Shown here one piece after another: positions 1 through 8,134 of a stretch of 35,768 bases of DNA (within the stretch, counting starts at the first letter, position 1; the number at the start of each line of letters is the position of its first letter). The notes under the pieces were generated by a model that made no database searches, was not told the DNA's origin, and worked only from the letters and a program-made list of their open reading frames with translations. Position numbers and translations under genes: made by a program. Source of the DNA: Rubripirellula sp. (GTDB lineage: Bacteria > Planctomycetota > Planctomycetia > Pirellulales > Pirellulaceae); the NCBI GenBank assembly GCA_029213145.1, contig JARGNK010000003.1:22214-57981 (forward strand). Direction: 5' to 3'.

Positions 1-1
1 G

Positions 2-511
2 CGACTCTGTTTAGCCAACACGCTTGTCCATGATCCGCCGGTGCTGATTCTGGACGAGCCGGCAAGTGGCCTCGACCCGCGGGCGCGAGTCGAGGTTAAG
101 GCTCTACTAAAAGAGCTGCGGAAAATGGGAAAGACGATTCTGATCAGCAGTCACATCCTGACTGAGCTTGCAGATTGCTGCACGTCGATTGGCATCATCG
201 AACGCGGTCAGATGTTGATGCATGGTCCGATCGAGAGTGTCTATCGACAAATTAGACGCAATCGAATCGTGGAGATTCAGTTTCTATCCGGGGAGGATGC
301 GGGGATGTCGATTCTCCGCAGTAGTCCGCATTTGCGGTCCTTGGAGATTGAACCGAACGCGGTTGTTGCCGAACTGGAAACAGATGACGAGGGCCTAGCA
401 GCCTTGATGGAACATTTACTTGAATCTGGCGTCCGAATGAAGTCATTCAACGACCGCGATCCGACCCTTGAAGACGTGTTTATGACGGTTACCAAAGGTT
501 TGGTCACCTAG
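2..511 (+). CDS. ABC transporter ATP-binding protein, C-terminal part (5' end outside window)
   Basis: The open frame runs in from the left edge, so only the last 169 residues are visible. They would hydrolyse ATP to drive a membrane exporter or ABC-2 type permease. The visible part opens just before the Walker B strand (LILDEPASGLDP), followed by the D-loop and the H-loop histidine in ILISSHILTELA. It ends in a variable accessory domain and the tail DPTLEDVFMTVTKG, which is typical of ABC-2/gliding-type ATPases. Walker A and the signature motif must lie upstream of the window. A GTG at 41 could be mistaken for a start, but the codons before it encode conserved ATPase sequence (LANTLVHDPP). 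The gene ends 10 bp before the end of miaA on the other strand. The substrate cannot be told. Confidence 0.9.
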   Translation, partial: RLCLANTLVHDPPVLILDEPASGLDPRARVEVKALLKELRKMGKTILISSHILTELADCCTSIGIIERGQMLMHGPIESVYRQIRRNRIVEIQFLSGEDAGMSILRSSPHLRSLEIEPNAVVAELETDDEGLAALMEHLLESGVRMKSFNDRDPTLEDVFMTVTKGLVT

Positions 512-521
512 CAGCAGTGAG

Positions 522-1541
522 TCATTGCAGTGCCGTTATCGTCTTTTGGGCAGTTCCCATCGCCTGCACGATTTTATCGACGACCTCGCTTGTTTCTAAT
601 GGGTCGGCGACGTCGATAGAACTAACCTCATGAAACGATCGAAACCAAGTTTCCTGACGACGTGCCAATTGCCGGGTATGTGCCGAAACCTCTTCGATCA
701 GCACTTCTTTGTCTCCACTCTCTTTTAGCCACTGCAGTACTTCGCGATATCCGACTGCTTGAGACGCTGTCCGAGAAAGTCCGCCGTAGGTCGTCACTAG
801 TTTGCGGACTTCATCCAGTAGTCCTGCAGCAAACATCTTGTGGACACGTTGATTGATCCGTTGATGAAGTTGCGGACGGGGCCATGCCAGGCAGTAGACA
901 TTGCAGTCCGCCGGTTTTTGGTGTCGATCAAATTGGGTTTGCTGGTGGCTGATTGGTTGGCCGGTGTGTCTTTTAACCTCCAACGCGCGGATCATTCGCC
1001 GGGTATCTTGCGGCCCGATGCGATGAGCGGCCAGCGGGTCGACTTGTATTAGTCGCTCCCGAAGGGCGTCGACCCCATAGCGGCGGACATCTTCTTCAAC
1101 TGAGCGTCTGAATTCCCAATCCGCTGGCGGACCTGGATCAAATCCTCGCAGGACGCCTTTGAGAAACATGGGTGTCCCACCGACGAAGATGGCTGGTGTG
1201 CCAGCTTGTTTCAATTCCGCGACGATTCGGTGGGCTTCGCGGAGGTAACAGGCAACGCTGAATTCCTCATTGGGTTCCACTAGATCGAGTAGGTGATGGG
1301 GCAACCGCTGGCGTTCCTCGGGGCTTGGCTTGGCGGTCCCGATGTCCATCCCTCGGTAAACGGCAATGGAGTCGAGGGAAAGTATTTCGCCACCAATTCG
1401 CTCGGCTAATTCCATGGCGACCGCGCTTTTTCCAGCGGCTGTCGGACCCGTCAGGATAATCGCCTCATCCACCAACGGCGGGAAGGTTTCCGCCGCCGCT
1501 GCTGATGGATCGGTTGGCGAATGGTCCGATTGGGTAGACAA
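522..1541 (-). CDS. miaA: tRNA dimethylallyltransferase MiaA
   Basis: MiaA transfers a dimethylallyl group to N6 of A37 in tRNAs reading UNN codons, in the cytoplasm. The 339-residue product has the P-loop GPTAAGKS at residues 32-39, then SLDSIAVYRGMDIGTAKP and HHLLDLVEP, the substrate- and tRNA-binding signatures of the family, and FVGGTPMFLKGVL further on. This matches the canonical order of MiaA, and the length is close to the usual 300-320 with a short Ser/Ala-rich N-terminal extension. The assigned start is a TTG. No ATG or GTG precedes the P-loop in this frame, so the exact start is uncertain. It lies tail-to-tail with the ABC ATPase gene and downstream of the hydrolase gene on the same strand, about 70 bp away. 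Confidence 0.95.
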   Translation of the reverse strand: MSTQSDHSPTDPSAAAAETFPPLVDEAIILTGPTAAGKSAVAMELAERIGGEILSLDSIAVYRGMDIGTAKPSPEERQRLPHHLLDLVEPNEEFSVACYLREAHRIVAELKQAGTPAIFVGGTPMFLKGVLRGFDPGPPADWEFRRSVEEDVRRYGVDALRERLIQVDPLAAHRIGPQDTRRMIRALEVKRHTGQPISHQQTQFDRHQKPADCNVYCLAWPRPQLHQRINQRVHKMFAAGLLDEVRKLVTTYGGLSRTASQAVGYREVLQWLKESGDKEVLIEEVSAHTRQLARRQETWFRSFHEVSSIDVADPLETSEVVDKIVQAMGTAQKTITALQ

Positions 1542-1614
1542 GAGCTGGTCCGTGGCTGTGGGCCTGAGAGATTCGAAGAGCCACAGTCTTTATAAGTTGC
1601 CGGCAAGTCGGTGC

Positions 1615-2820
1615 CTATTGGCGATCATCTGGTTGCAGCCAATGCTGAAAAAATGCGTAAATCTGCTCATTTGATTCAGGGGACGGTGAATGTTGTTCAC
1701 GGTTTGTCATGGCAACGCGGTTTTCGAATCCCAGGACTCGGTTGACCGCAATCAAGTGATTGAGCGCCATCCAACGTTCAGGTTTGTCCGCAGTTCCACC
1801 TGAGACCAAGATAGGCCGGGGTGCCATCAAAGCATGAAGCTCGACGAGATCGTGCCCGCCTTCTACCAAGATCCGATAGGAACCCGTTCGCGGTTCTCCT
1901 TCGCTGGGTAATTTTCGGAAACGTTGCGACTGCTCTGGATTATTCGTCTTACCGAGTTCGAAACCGAGATACCAAGGGTCCCAGTAGTTGACGCTGCCAC
2001 CGGGGTTTTCTTTGCGGCGGTCCCGTTCGTCAAACACGATGCCGGGATCTGACCATGCCGCACAGGCGAACCGGTCGTCCAGGCAAGAGGCAAGCAACGA
2101 CCATTTACCGCCAAACGAATGCCCGACGATTCCAATCCGGTCGGCGTCTACATCTGATCGTTGCGCAAGAAAAGTGTTGGCACAAGCTGCGGTGTAGGCC
2201 AACGCAGACAATGGTTGAACCTGAACCGGTTTTCCTTCACTGCCAAAGTACTGTCCTCGGTGGCCGGCTTCTCGAGCATCTTGGAGATTGACTCCGGAGT
2301 TTGGTTTGCCAATTGACAGAGTGACGAATCCGCGATTTGCTAATTGCCAGCCGAAATCACGCAGCGGGACGCCCAGTCCGGCCCCGGTCTGTGCATCGTA
2401 GTAAGGAACGACGACAGCTGGAAATGGTCCATCACCCGGCGGGACTAATAAAAATGCATCGACCATTTCGCCGCGGATGCCGATGCCGAGCCGTATACGA
2501 TGCTGCTGGATCTGATTTTTTCTGGTAGTCACTTCAATGACTTCGACGATGGGCTTTTCAATTAGAGGTGGCCACGGCCCCAGTATCTTGTGCCAGGCCA
2601 GCAGAATCTCCTTTCTGCGGTCTTGCCATTGTTTTGCATTGGATGCCGTCTTGCCGTTACTCATTAGGAGTGGTGATCGAAAGTCACCAAACTCACCGCG
2701 GTATTGGGGTGGAGGTGAATATGAATCACTTAACGAGATGGCAGGCTCCGTTGCGTGGATGCACTGCGTGGTTAGTAATGCCATGATCGAAAAAGAAACG
2801 TACCGCCAATCCCGCATCAT
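1615..2820 (-). CDS. Secreted alpha/beta hydrolase (acetyl-xylan-esterase / dienelactone-hydrolase type)
   Basis: This 401-residue protein begins with a hydrophobic signal peptide (about residues 6-23, ending near HATEP) and is probably exported. It has the alpha/beta-hydrolase nucleophile elbow GHSFGG at 233-238, with S235 as the likely nucleophile. A strand-turn FPAVVVPYYD comes before it. SGGTADKPERW and a late NREQHSP segment come after it and could supply the acid and the histidine. Such planctomycete proteins are usually annotated as acetyl xylan esterase-like or dienelactone hydrolase-like; the substrate is unknown. Its ATG overlaps the stop of the upstream Nramp-like gene in an ATGA, so the two are very probably co-translated. 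A second ATG follows immediately, so the start could be one codon later. Confidence 0.82.
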   Translation of the reverse strand: MMRDWRYVSFSIMALLTTQCIHATEPAISLSDSYSPPPQYRGEFGDFRSPLLMSNGKTASNAKQWQDRRKEILLAWHKILGPWPPLIEKPIVEVIEVTTRKNQIQQHRIRLGIGIRGEMVDAFLLVPPGDGPFPAVVVPYYDAQTGAGLGVPLRDFGWQLANRGFVTLSIGKPNSGVNLQDAREAGHRGQYFGSEGKPVQVQPLSALAYTAACANTFLAQRSDVDADRIGIVGHSFGGKWSLLASCLDDRFACAAWSDPGIVFDERDRRKENPGGSVNYWDPWYLGFELGKTNNPEQSQRFRKLPSEGEPRTGSYRILVEGGHDLVELHALMAPRPILVSGGTADKPERWMALNHLIAVNRVLGFENRVAMTNREQHSPSPESNEQIYAFFQHWLQPDDRQ

Positions 2821-4166
2821 GTGTTCTCCGTCTTGAAAGTGGCTGAGTGCACCGACACCTTGCTGATTGTCGTTTTGTTTTCCGTCGTCGGTGTTGTTTC
2901 TGCTGGCTGGTTCTTATTGCGATATTTCTGAATGCTGTTTGGCAAAGTGATAAACGCTGTTTTTCCAGCGATCATCAATAGCAACACCAAGCCAAACGCA
3001 CCGAGAATTTGGGCAGCGATGCTATTGACCTGCGAATGCATGATGTCGCGCTGACTGGTCAGCCATAACAAAATGGCGGCGACCATTGGTGCGGCAACGA
3101 CAGTCACTGCTTGGGCGGCAATGATGGAAAGTGATCGGTCGAATCCTAGTAGAAACGCTGCCAAGGCCACGACCATCCCACAGATCAGCGCGACTGCAGT
3201 GAGAATCCGCGGTGCCAAGTCCGATGGCTTGCAGCCGAGCCCAAATCCATCGGCGGCAATGAAGCCTCCAATCATCGAATTTACCAAGAAGGAGGAATAG
3301 GCTGCGGAGAAAAGCCCGAGGCAGAAAATGGCGCGTCCACGACTTCCAAAGGTTGGTTCCAGCGCATTGGCGACGGCGATTGGATCACTCAACGCGACCG
3401 GCTGCCCGGTAAACAACCCCGCAGCGGCTGTCGACATCAACATAATGGTGATCAATGCCATGATGATTGAACCGATACGAGCGTCGATGATTCCACTCCG
3501 CAATTCTCCTTCATCCCATCCTTTTTGACGCACCAGGTAAGCCTGGTAAAACGCCGCTGCGATCACAAAGGTAGTGCCAATCAGGGCCAGTACATCCAAA
3601 TTCAGGATGTTGTCTAGCTGGGGAACAAATCCTGCTGCCATGTCGCCCGGGTTTGGACGGAGGGTGATCAGATTAATCGCAAAGCTAACCAACATTAGCG
3701 CCACGAAACCCATCATTAGGCGTTCGAGGACACGGTACAGATTTTTAAACGCAAACAGAAATGCAAGGGCGATGGCATTGAAACCAACCACCAAGGCGGC
3801 CACCACGAACTTCGAATCGATGAAGGCTTCGAACGCGGTTGCGACACCAATATTGTTGCCCGATTGGAAGGAGGCGGAAATAAAAAACACACTGCAAGCA
3901 AGCACTATGGCCAGTGGGCGACCCGCTTTTGCGCGAATCAGGTTTCCCGGCGTGTCCTTGGCAACCGCTCCCAATTTGGCGCCCATCGTCATGTAGACGA
4001 GCATGAAGGCGACGGAGACAACAACGATCCAGAGCATCGAGTAGCCGTGGTTCGCCCCAATTTTTGAACTGGTCACAATGCTGCCGGGACCGATTACCAC
4101 ACATGCCGTGATGAGGCCCGGGCCGATCCGGCGGTACCAAGGACGGTCGCTGGGGGATTGATTCAT
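2817..4166 (-). CDS. Nramp-like integral membrane transporter with altered metal-site motifs
   Basis: The product is a polytopic membrane protein of 449 residues with about 11 hydrophobic segments and the overall Nramp (LeuT-fold) pattern: GPGLITACVVIGPGSIVTSS in TM1 and long hydrophobic helices through to ILLWLTSQRD. In classical Nramp Mn/Fe transporters TM1 carries DPGN and TM6 carries MPH, the residues that bind the metal. Here the TM1 position reads GPGS (residues 26-29) and TM6 reads VIAAAFYQAYL, so both sites are missing. It may carry another ion, as Nramp-related Mg transporters do, or something else. I chose the ATG at 4166 because it directly precedes the soluble leader before TM1; an in-frame ATG at 4229 would add 21 residues. 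The last codons overlap the hydrolase start by 4 bp. Confidence 0.8.
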   Translation of the reverse strand: MNQSPSDRPWYRRIGPGLITACVVIGPGSIVTSSKIGANHGYSMLWIVVVSVAFMLVYMTMGAKLGAVAKDTPGNLIRAKAGRPLAIVLACSVFFISASFQSGNNIGVATAFEAFIDSKFVVAALVVGFNAIALAFLFAFKNLYRVLERLMMGFVALMLVSFAINLITLRPNPGDMAAGFVPQLDNILNLDVLALIGTTFVIAAAFYQAYLVRQKGWDEGELRSGIIDARIGSIIMALITIMLMSTAAAGLFTGQPVALSDPIAVANALEPTFGSRGRAIFCLGLFSAAYSSFLVNSMIGGFIAADGFGLGCKPSDLAPRILTAVALICGMVVALAAFLLGFDRSLSIIAAQAVTVVAAPMVAAILLWLTSQRDIMHSQVNSIAAQILGAFGLVLLLMIAGKTAFITLPNSIQKYRNKNQPAETTPTTENKTTISKVSVHSATFKTENT

Positions 4167-4384
4167 ATTTCGCAGTTGAGATTGAATAGATGAATTGGTT
4201 TTGCGAATGATCCTAAACCATCCAACCACGGCTCTCTACAATGTGGCCTCGCGAAGTCGGCGAAACGTACCATTCCAGCATCACGAATTCGACCATCCAG
4301 CACCGTTGAGTCCCATCAAGCTGATTAAAAACACCCCAGCGGGTCGTTTTGGAAGCAACGGAACTCGAAAAAAATCAATAAACA

Positions 4385-4606
4385 ATGAACAAACAAGAGT
4401 CAGAATCAGTTGTGATCCGATTGGATGATTTCCTGAAACATGAAGGGATCGTGGGAACTGGTGGGGAAGCAAAAGTCCGGATTCAATCCGGCGAGGTTCG
4501 GGTCAACGGGGATGTAGAAGTGCGACGTCGAAAGCAATTAACGGTCGGGGATGTTGTCGAGGTGCTTGGCCATACACTCACGGTCAGCGGATATTCCAGC
4601 ATCTGA
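4385..4606 (+). CDS. Small S4-domain RNA-binding protein (YaaA/YbcJ type)
   Basis: This 73-residue protein is almost entirely one S4 RNA-binding domain. It starts with IRLDDFLKHEGIVGTGGEAK, continues with RIQSGEVRVNGDVEVRRRKQ and closes with VGDVVEVLGH. The order Leu-x-x-Phe-Leu-Lys, Gly-Glu-V-x-V-N-G and R-x-K-x-L-x-x-G-D is the S4 consensus. Stand-alone proteins of this size in other bacteria (YaaA, YbcJ) are thought to act in ribosome or RNA metabolism. It is divergent from the Nramp-like gene and stands alone. No strong ribosome binding site is visible before the ATG; the upstream bases are A-rich. Confidence 0.85.
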   Translation: MNKQESESVVIRLDDFLKHEGIVGTGGEAKVRIQSGEVRVNGDVEVRRRKQLTVGDVVEVLGHTLTVSGYSSI

Positions 4607-4753
4607 ACCTGTAGGCTCGAGATGTGAATAGGTTCAAGACAGGAGCATTTTCGGTTTGTTTTTGAGGGGTGAGCGTTTTGCTGGTTCACGTTTGCTACGC
4701 CCACTTTAAAAGTGTGCGAAAGTTTGCGGGTTCTGGTAAATGAAACGCTCGCC
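4604..4753 (+). other. Nested inverted repeats between the S4 gene and the next secreted-protein gene
   Basis: Two structures are visible. TGAACCT (4604-4610, including the S4 stop codon) pairs with AGGTTCA (4630-4636) across a 19-base loop. Further on, 4668-4678 (GGTGAGCGTTT) pairs with 4743-4753 (AAACGCTCGCC) with one G-U pair. Inside that loop lies a smaller hairpin, CGC-C-CACTT, loop TAA, AAGTG-T-GCG (4698-4718). No U-run follows, so these are not standard terminators. They could be part of the leader of the next gene or simply decay of chance repeats. The rest of 4607-4898 shows no gene. Confidence 0.35.
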
Positions 4754-4898
4754 AGATTGTCTAGCCAAGTCAGCAGCGTGAAGTGACCGATGAACTGACT
4801 ACGGGCGACGGCTGAATTAAAATAAGCTGTTGATGTCAAGCACAGACCACGCAGGCTGCAAAGTTTGCCATGGATCGAGGCGGAAGGAACTGCCGGAT

Positions 4899-5474
4899 AT
4901 GAAATTTACTAGCAAGGTTGCCAGAACGATGATCGCTGGCTTCGCATTACTTACGACAGCCACCTCCGCCTCGGCTGACTGGCATTCGTTCTGGCACAAG
5001 CTTCACATCGGGTTTCATCGCAATAACGCTTGGCCAGACCCATTCAATGAGGCCGATGCGATTCAGGTGATGGCCCCCTTCGAAGTCATGAAGGCCAACG
5101 GATGGAAGATGCACAACACGATTGGGCACGAGTTGTTCCGACCTGGTGACGGAGCGCTACTGGCGTCCGGCAATTATCGTGTCCGATGGATCGCAACCCA
5201 GGCTCCTGCGAATCGTCGAACCGTTTACGTTTTGCAGAGCGGGTCGAATGCCGAAACTGGTGCCCGAGTTGCATCGGTGCAGCAGGCTCTCTCACAAATG
5301 AACCTCAATGGCCCGGTCCCGACTGTTCTGGTGACCGACGTCGAACCCGCCACTTCGCCAGGTGACTGGGCTACCAAAATCAACCGCGAATGGTTGGAAA
5401 ATTTGGCTGCTCCGCGTCTGCCAAGTGAAAGTCCAAGCGGGCAAACAGGTGTCACAACGCCCACGGGCAATTAA
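4899..5474 (+). CDS. Secreted protein of unknown function
   Basis: The 191-residue product has a clear signal peptide (MKFTSKVARTMIAGFALL..., cleavage expected near ASA/DWHSFWHK, about residue 26). The mature part begins with an aromatic and His-rich stretch (DWHSFWHKLHIGFHRNN) and has a central region with HNTIGHELFRPGDGALLASG. It ends in a Ser/Pro/Thr/Gly-rich tail. I do not recognise a named domain; planctomycetes encode many such small exported proteins. The frame is open from 4830, but I chose the ATG at 4899 because it starts the signal peptide and is preceded by GGAAGGAA at a workable distance. A strong terminator follows at 5588. It is transcribed alone as far as can be seen. Confidence 0.75.
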   Translation: MKFTSKVARTMIAGFALLTTATSASADWHSFWHKLHIGFHRNNAWPDPFNEADAIQVMAPFEVMKANGWKMHNTIGHELFRPGDGALLASGNYRVRWIATQAPANRRTVYVLQSGSNAETGARVASVQQALSQMNLNGPVPTVLVTDVEPATSPGDWATKINREWLENLAAPRLPSESPSGQTGVTTPTGN

Positions 5475-5587
5475 CCAGTCCTGCGAGCAGAGCTAGTACG
5501 TGTTAATTCGGTGCGATACGCCAGTTGTTTGACGAATTGTGAGCGTTGCTCTGGGCAAAATCAGTTAAGAAAAATCGCTGCTCTCCT

Positions 5588-5621
5588 AAGGCGATCTTCC
5601 ATGCGGAAGGTCGCCTTTTTT
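5588..5621 (+). terminator. Rho-independent terminator
   Basis: AAGGCGATCTTCC (5588-5600) pairs with GGAAGGTCGCCTT (5605-5617) over 13 base pairs, one of them a G-U, around the tetraloop ATGC, and a run of T continues to 5621. It lies 113 bases after the secreted-protein gene and would end its transcript. The stem read on the other strand has only a short A/T edge, so it acts mainly in the + direction. Confidence 0.88.
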
Positions 5622-5714
5622 GATTGGTTTGATCGGATCGCGGTATTGAGGTCAAGTTTTCCGCTTGCGGCGGTCGATCCAGGTTAAACGGCATTACTGG
5701 AATATTCGATACGA

Positions 5715-5769
5715 CCGGGTTCTGCATCGGTGCTGACTATTCGTTTGCAAAGCTGCAGAACCGGGGGAG
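5715..5769 (+). promoter_or_regulatory. Leader stem overlapping the ribosome binding site of the TPR lipoprotein gene
   Basis: GGTTCTGCA (5718-5726) is perfectly complementary to TGCAGAACC (5754-5762). After one mismatch, CC (5715-5716) pairs with GG (5764-5765). The right arm runs into GGGGGAG (5763-5769), the ribosome binding site of the downstream gene. The loop is 27 bases. Folding would cover part of the binding site, so it could modulate translation. The remainder of 5622-5772 shows no gene. Confidence 0.4.
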
Positions 5770-5772
5770 AAG

Positions 5773-7038
5773 ATGACTGTGAAACCCGAAAACCCTGTTC
5801 GCAAGGCACTGCTAGCATCCCTGATAGCTGGCAGCGGTGTCTTCTTCACTGGATGCACCACAAGCGGATTTTCTGTTGCGTCGGTGAATCCCTTCGCAAA
5901 GTCTCCCGCAGCGGCCCAGCCTGGAGTTGGTGTTCAGACTTCGTTAAGCGATTCCATCGCTTCGACCGCCAGCGGTTCGACGAATCAGATCCGTTCGCTC
6001 GGAACGACAGCCCGGAGCGCCCTTACCAAAACAAAGGATGCAGTGACGGGTGTATTTGCCGCGAAGGAATCAAGCCTCGAGACAGCGACCAACGATCCAC
6101 TATCGCTGGCGAATAAACCGACAAACATCGGTCCAGAGGTCTACGTGGCCCAGGGCCAACTGTGGGAATCGACTGGTGATTTTGGAAAGGCAATGGAGAG
6201 CTATTCGCTGGCTTTGAAGAGTGAGCCCAGTAACGGCCCTGCCTTAACCAGTGTTGCACGTTTGCATTATCGACAGAGCAACTATCAGCAAGCTGCTGAG
6301 TATTTCCGCCTCGCGATCGAACAGTCACCGAACGATGCAGGCCTGCATAACGACCTCGGATTGACCTTCAGTAAGTTGGGTGATCATCAAGCTGCCTCAC
6401 AGGCATTAGAGAAATCTCTTGAGATTGCGCCCGGGACTTCACGCTACGCGAATAATTTAGCGAGCGTCAAGTTCCAAGCTGGCGAAGCTCCCGCAGCCTA
6501 TGAGGTACTCGCCGCAAACAACAAGCCAGCCGTTGCCCACTTCAATATGGCCTACTTGCATTTCAAGAATGGTCAGCTGTTGGATGCCAAGAATCATCTT
6601 GGTCAAGCGATGCAATCGCAACCGGAAGCTGCTGAGGACGCAGCCACTCAACGAGCGGTCGAGCGATCGCGAGACCTACTTGCAAAGATCGATGCTACGA
6701 TGGGGCCGATCGCGCAGGCTGCTCCGCAAGCGACGATTGCGGGAGGGGCGTTATTCCAGCAGGGAACAGCCATTCGGCAGACCAGCCAGTCGTCTCCAGC
6801 AGCGGTGAATCCCCAGACGCCGGCGTCGGTGAATCCGCCTAGCCCAGCGACGGTGAGTCCCGAGGCTGCTAAAGGTCCCGCTCTAAGCGGAATGGCTCTG
6901 CCAACTGGAGCAGTCTCTGCGTCGATCTCAAGCGGAACGAAAACACCCTCCTCGGCTACACGACCGATGCCAATCAGGCCAACCGAGGGTGGCTCCACTT
7001 CTTCGATTCCCTTTGGGATGCCGAACGCGAGCGAATGA
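5773..7038 (+). CDS. TPR-repeat lipoprotein
   Basis: A 421-residue envelope protein. The N-terminus is a lipoprotein signal: positive residues, a hydrophobic stretch, then the lipobox FTGC with C28 as the lipidated cysteine. Residues 30-110 are Ser/Thr/Ala-rich linker. Tetratricopeptide repeats occupy about 121-222 in three units (PEVYVAQGQLWESTGDFGKA; LHYRQSNYQQAAEYFRLAIE; LHNDLGLTFSKLGDHQAASQ), with a fourth degenerate unit around 254-286. The last 120 residues are low-complexity Pro/Ala/Ser/Thr. TPR lipoproteins act as protein-binding scaffolds; the partner is unknown. The ATG at 5773 is only 3 bases after GGAG. The in-frame GTG at 5779 has better spacing and could be the true start, losing two residues. 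Confidence 0.85.
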   Translation: MTVKPENPVRKALLASLIAGSGVFFTGCTTSGFSVASVNPFAKSPAAAQPGVGVQTSLSDSIASTASGSTNQIRSLGTTARSALTKTKDAVTGVFAAKESSLETATNDPLSLANKPTNIGPEVYVAQGQLWESTGDFGKAMESYSLALKSEPSNGPALTSVARLHYRQSNYQQAAEYFRLAIEQSPNDAGLHNDLGLTFSKLGDHQAASQALEKSLEIAPGTSRYANNLASVKFQAGEAPAAYEVLAANNKPAVAHFNMAYLHFKNGQLLDAKNHLGQAMQSQPEAAEDAATQRAVERSRDLLAKIDATMGPIAQAAPQATIAGGALFQQGTAIRQTSQSSPAAVNPQTPASVNPPSPATVSPEAAKGPALSGMALPTGAVSASISSGTKTPSSATRPMPIRPTEGGSTSSIPFGMPNASE

Positions 7039-7072
7039 GCATTTGCAGCTGGGATCGTACACATCTGGGAGA

Positions 7073-7100
7073 GGCGCACTTGTCAATTGACAGGGGTGCC
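7073..7100. other. 28-bp dyad between convergent TPR and rnc genes
   Basis: A perfect 12-bp palindrome TGTCAATTGACA (7081-7092) is flanked by GGCGCACT on the left and GGGGTGCC on the right. These extend the symmetry with one mismatch and two wobble pairs. It starts 35 bases after the TPR stop and lies between two genes that converge, so it could serve as a two-way terminator without a U-run, or as a protein-binding site. Confidence 0.45.
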
Positions 7101-7223
7101 TGACTGGAACGGCGAAAGCAAAGGAATACGTGAATCGAGGCTCAGCGGTGATCGGCTGAACACGGTGGATGAATCGGGCGTTGACTGCTTGGTAATAAAA
7201 CGCTCTGTCTCATCCAAGGCAGC

Positions 7224-8036
7224 TCATTGCTGCGAGTCACCATCCTGCGAATCACTTTCTTGCGGGTAGGGTAACGCCTGATTGTGGAGCTCCGCCAATG
7301 CATTGGATGCTGCCCGTTGCTCGGCATCTTTCTTGTTGTTTCCCCAGGCTGCGGTGAATGGGCGATCGTCGATGACCGCCGAGATCAGAAAAGACTTGCG
7401 GTGATCGGGACCCGACTCTCGAACCAGTCGGTAAACCGGTGTGCTGGCTAACTCTCTCTGTGCGTATTGCTGCAGAGTCGATTTGAAATTACCCGCACCC
7501 TGGCTCTCTACGGCGTGTTGCACTTCCTCGGCCAGCCACTTTTTGAGTCGTTCTTTGACGACCTCACCACCAGCATCGAGATAAATTGCGGCCACAACTG
7601 ATTCAAAAACATCACTGACCAGTGAGCGTGGAAAGCTACGATTGCGGGTGACACCGCGTCCGACGATTAGGCAACGATCTAGCCCCAACCTGCACGCGAC
7701 TTTACCGCAGGAGCGGCGGCTCACGACGGCCGATTTGATTTTTGTCAGATCACCTTCGTTATATTCCGGGTAATCCTCGAACAGCCATTGGCAGACGGTT
7801 AATCCAAGGACCGCGTCTCCCAGGAATTCGAGTCTTTCATTGCTTTCCAGTCGATGGGAAGCCCCCGAGGCATGCGTTAGCGCCGACAGCAACAGCCCGG
7901 CATCCTCAAACTTGTAATCGATGATTTGTTGGCATCGCGCAAGTTTGGAAGCCTGGTCAGAGCCGTCTGCACTGCCAGAGTCATCCACCAATTGGATGTC
8001 AGAGGCATCGGGATGGACATTTTCCGATGAGTTCAC
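7224..8036 (-). CDS. rnc: Ribonuclease III
   Basis: RNase III cleaves double-stranded RNA in rRNA maturation and mRNA turnover. The 270-residue product has the catalytic signature NERLEFLGDAVLGL at residues 66-79, with the acidic residues that bind Mg, and the second acidic cluster SDVFESVVAAIYLDAG. A C-terminal dsRNA-binding domain follows (FKSTLQQYAQRELASTPVYR through KKDAEQRAASNALAELH). An N-terminal acidic extension of about 33 residues and a Gln/Asp/Ser-rich tail are additions to the usual 220-230 residues. The start codon is GTG at 8036; no other start precedes the conserved domain. It lies downstream of the alkaline phosphatase gene on the same strand, about 270 bases away, and a large hairpin sits between them. 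Confidence 0.95.
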   Translation of the reverse strand: MNSSENVHPDASDIQLVDDSGSADGSDQASKLARCQQIIDYKFEDAGLLLSALTHASGASHRLESNERLEFLGDAVLGLTVCQWLFEDYPEYNEGDLTKIKSAVVSRRSCGKVACRLGLDRCLIVGRGVTRNRSFPRSLVSDVFESVVAAIYLDAGGEVVKERLKKWLAEEVQHAVESQGAGNFKSTLQQYAQRELASTPVYRLVRESGPDHRKSFLISAVIDDRPFTAAWGNNKKDAEQRAASNALAELHNQALPYPQESDSQDGDSQQ

Positions 8037-8134
8037 GGTATGGCAGACTTGGGCCCGTTCGCTCGATTGACTACTGCCTGAGGGCGAAGGTCATCCGATG
8101 AGGGCCGCCAGCAAAATAAGGACGGACAATCCAT

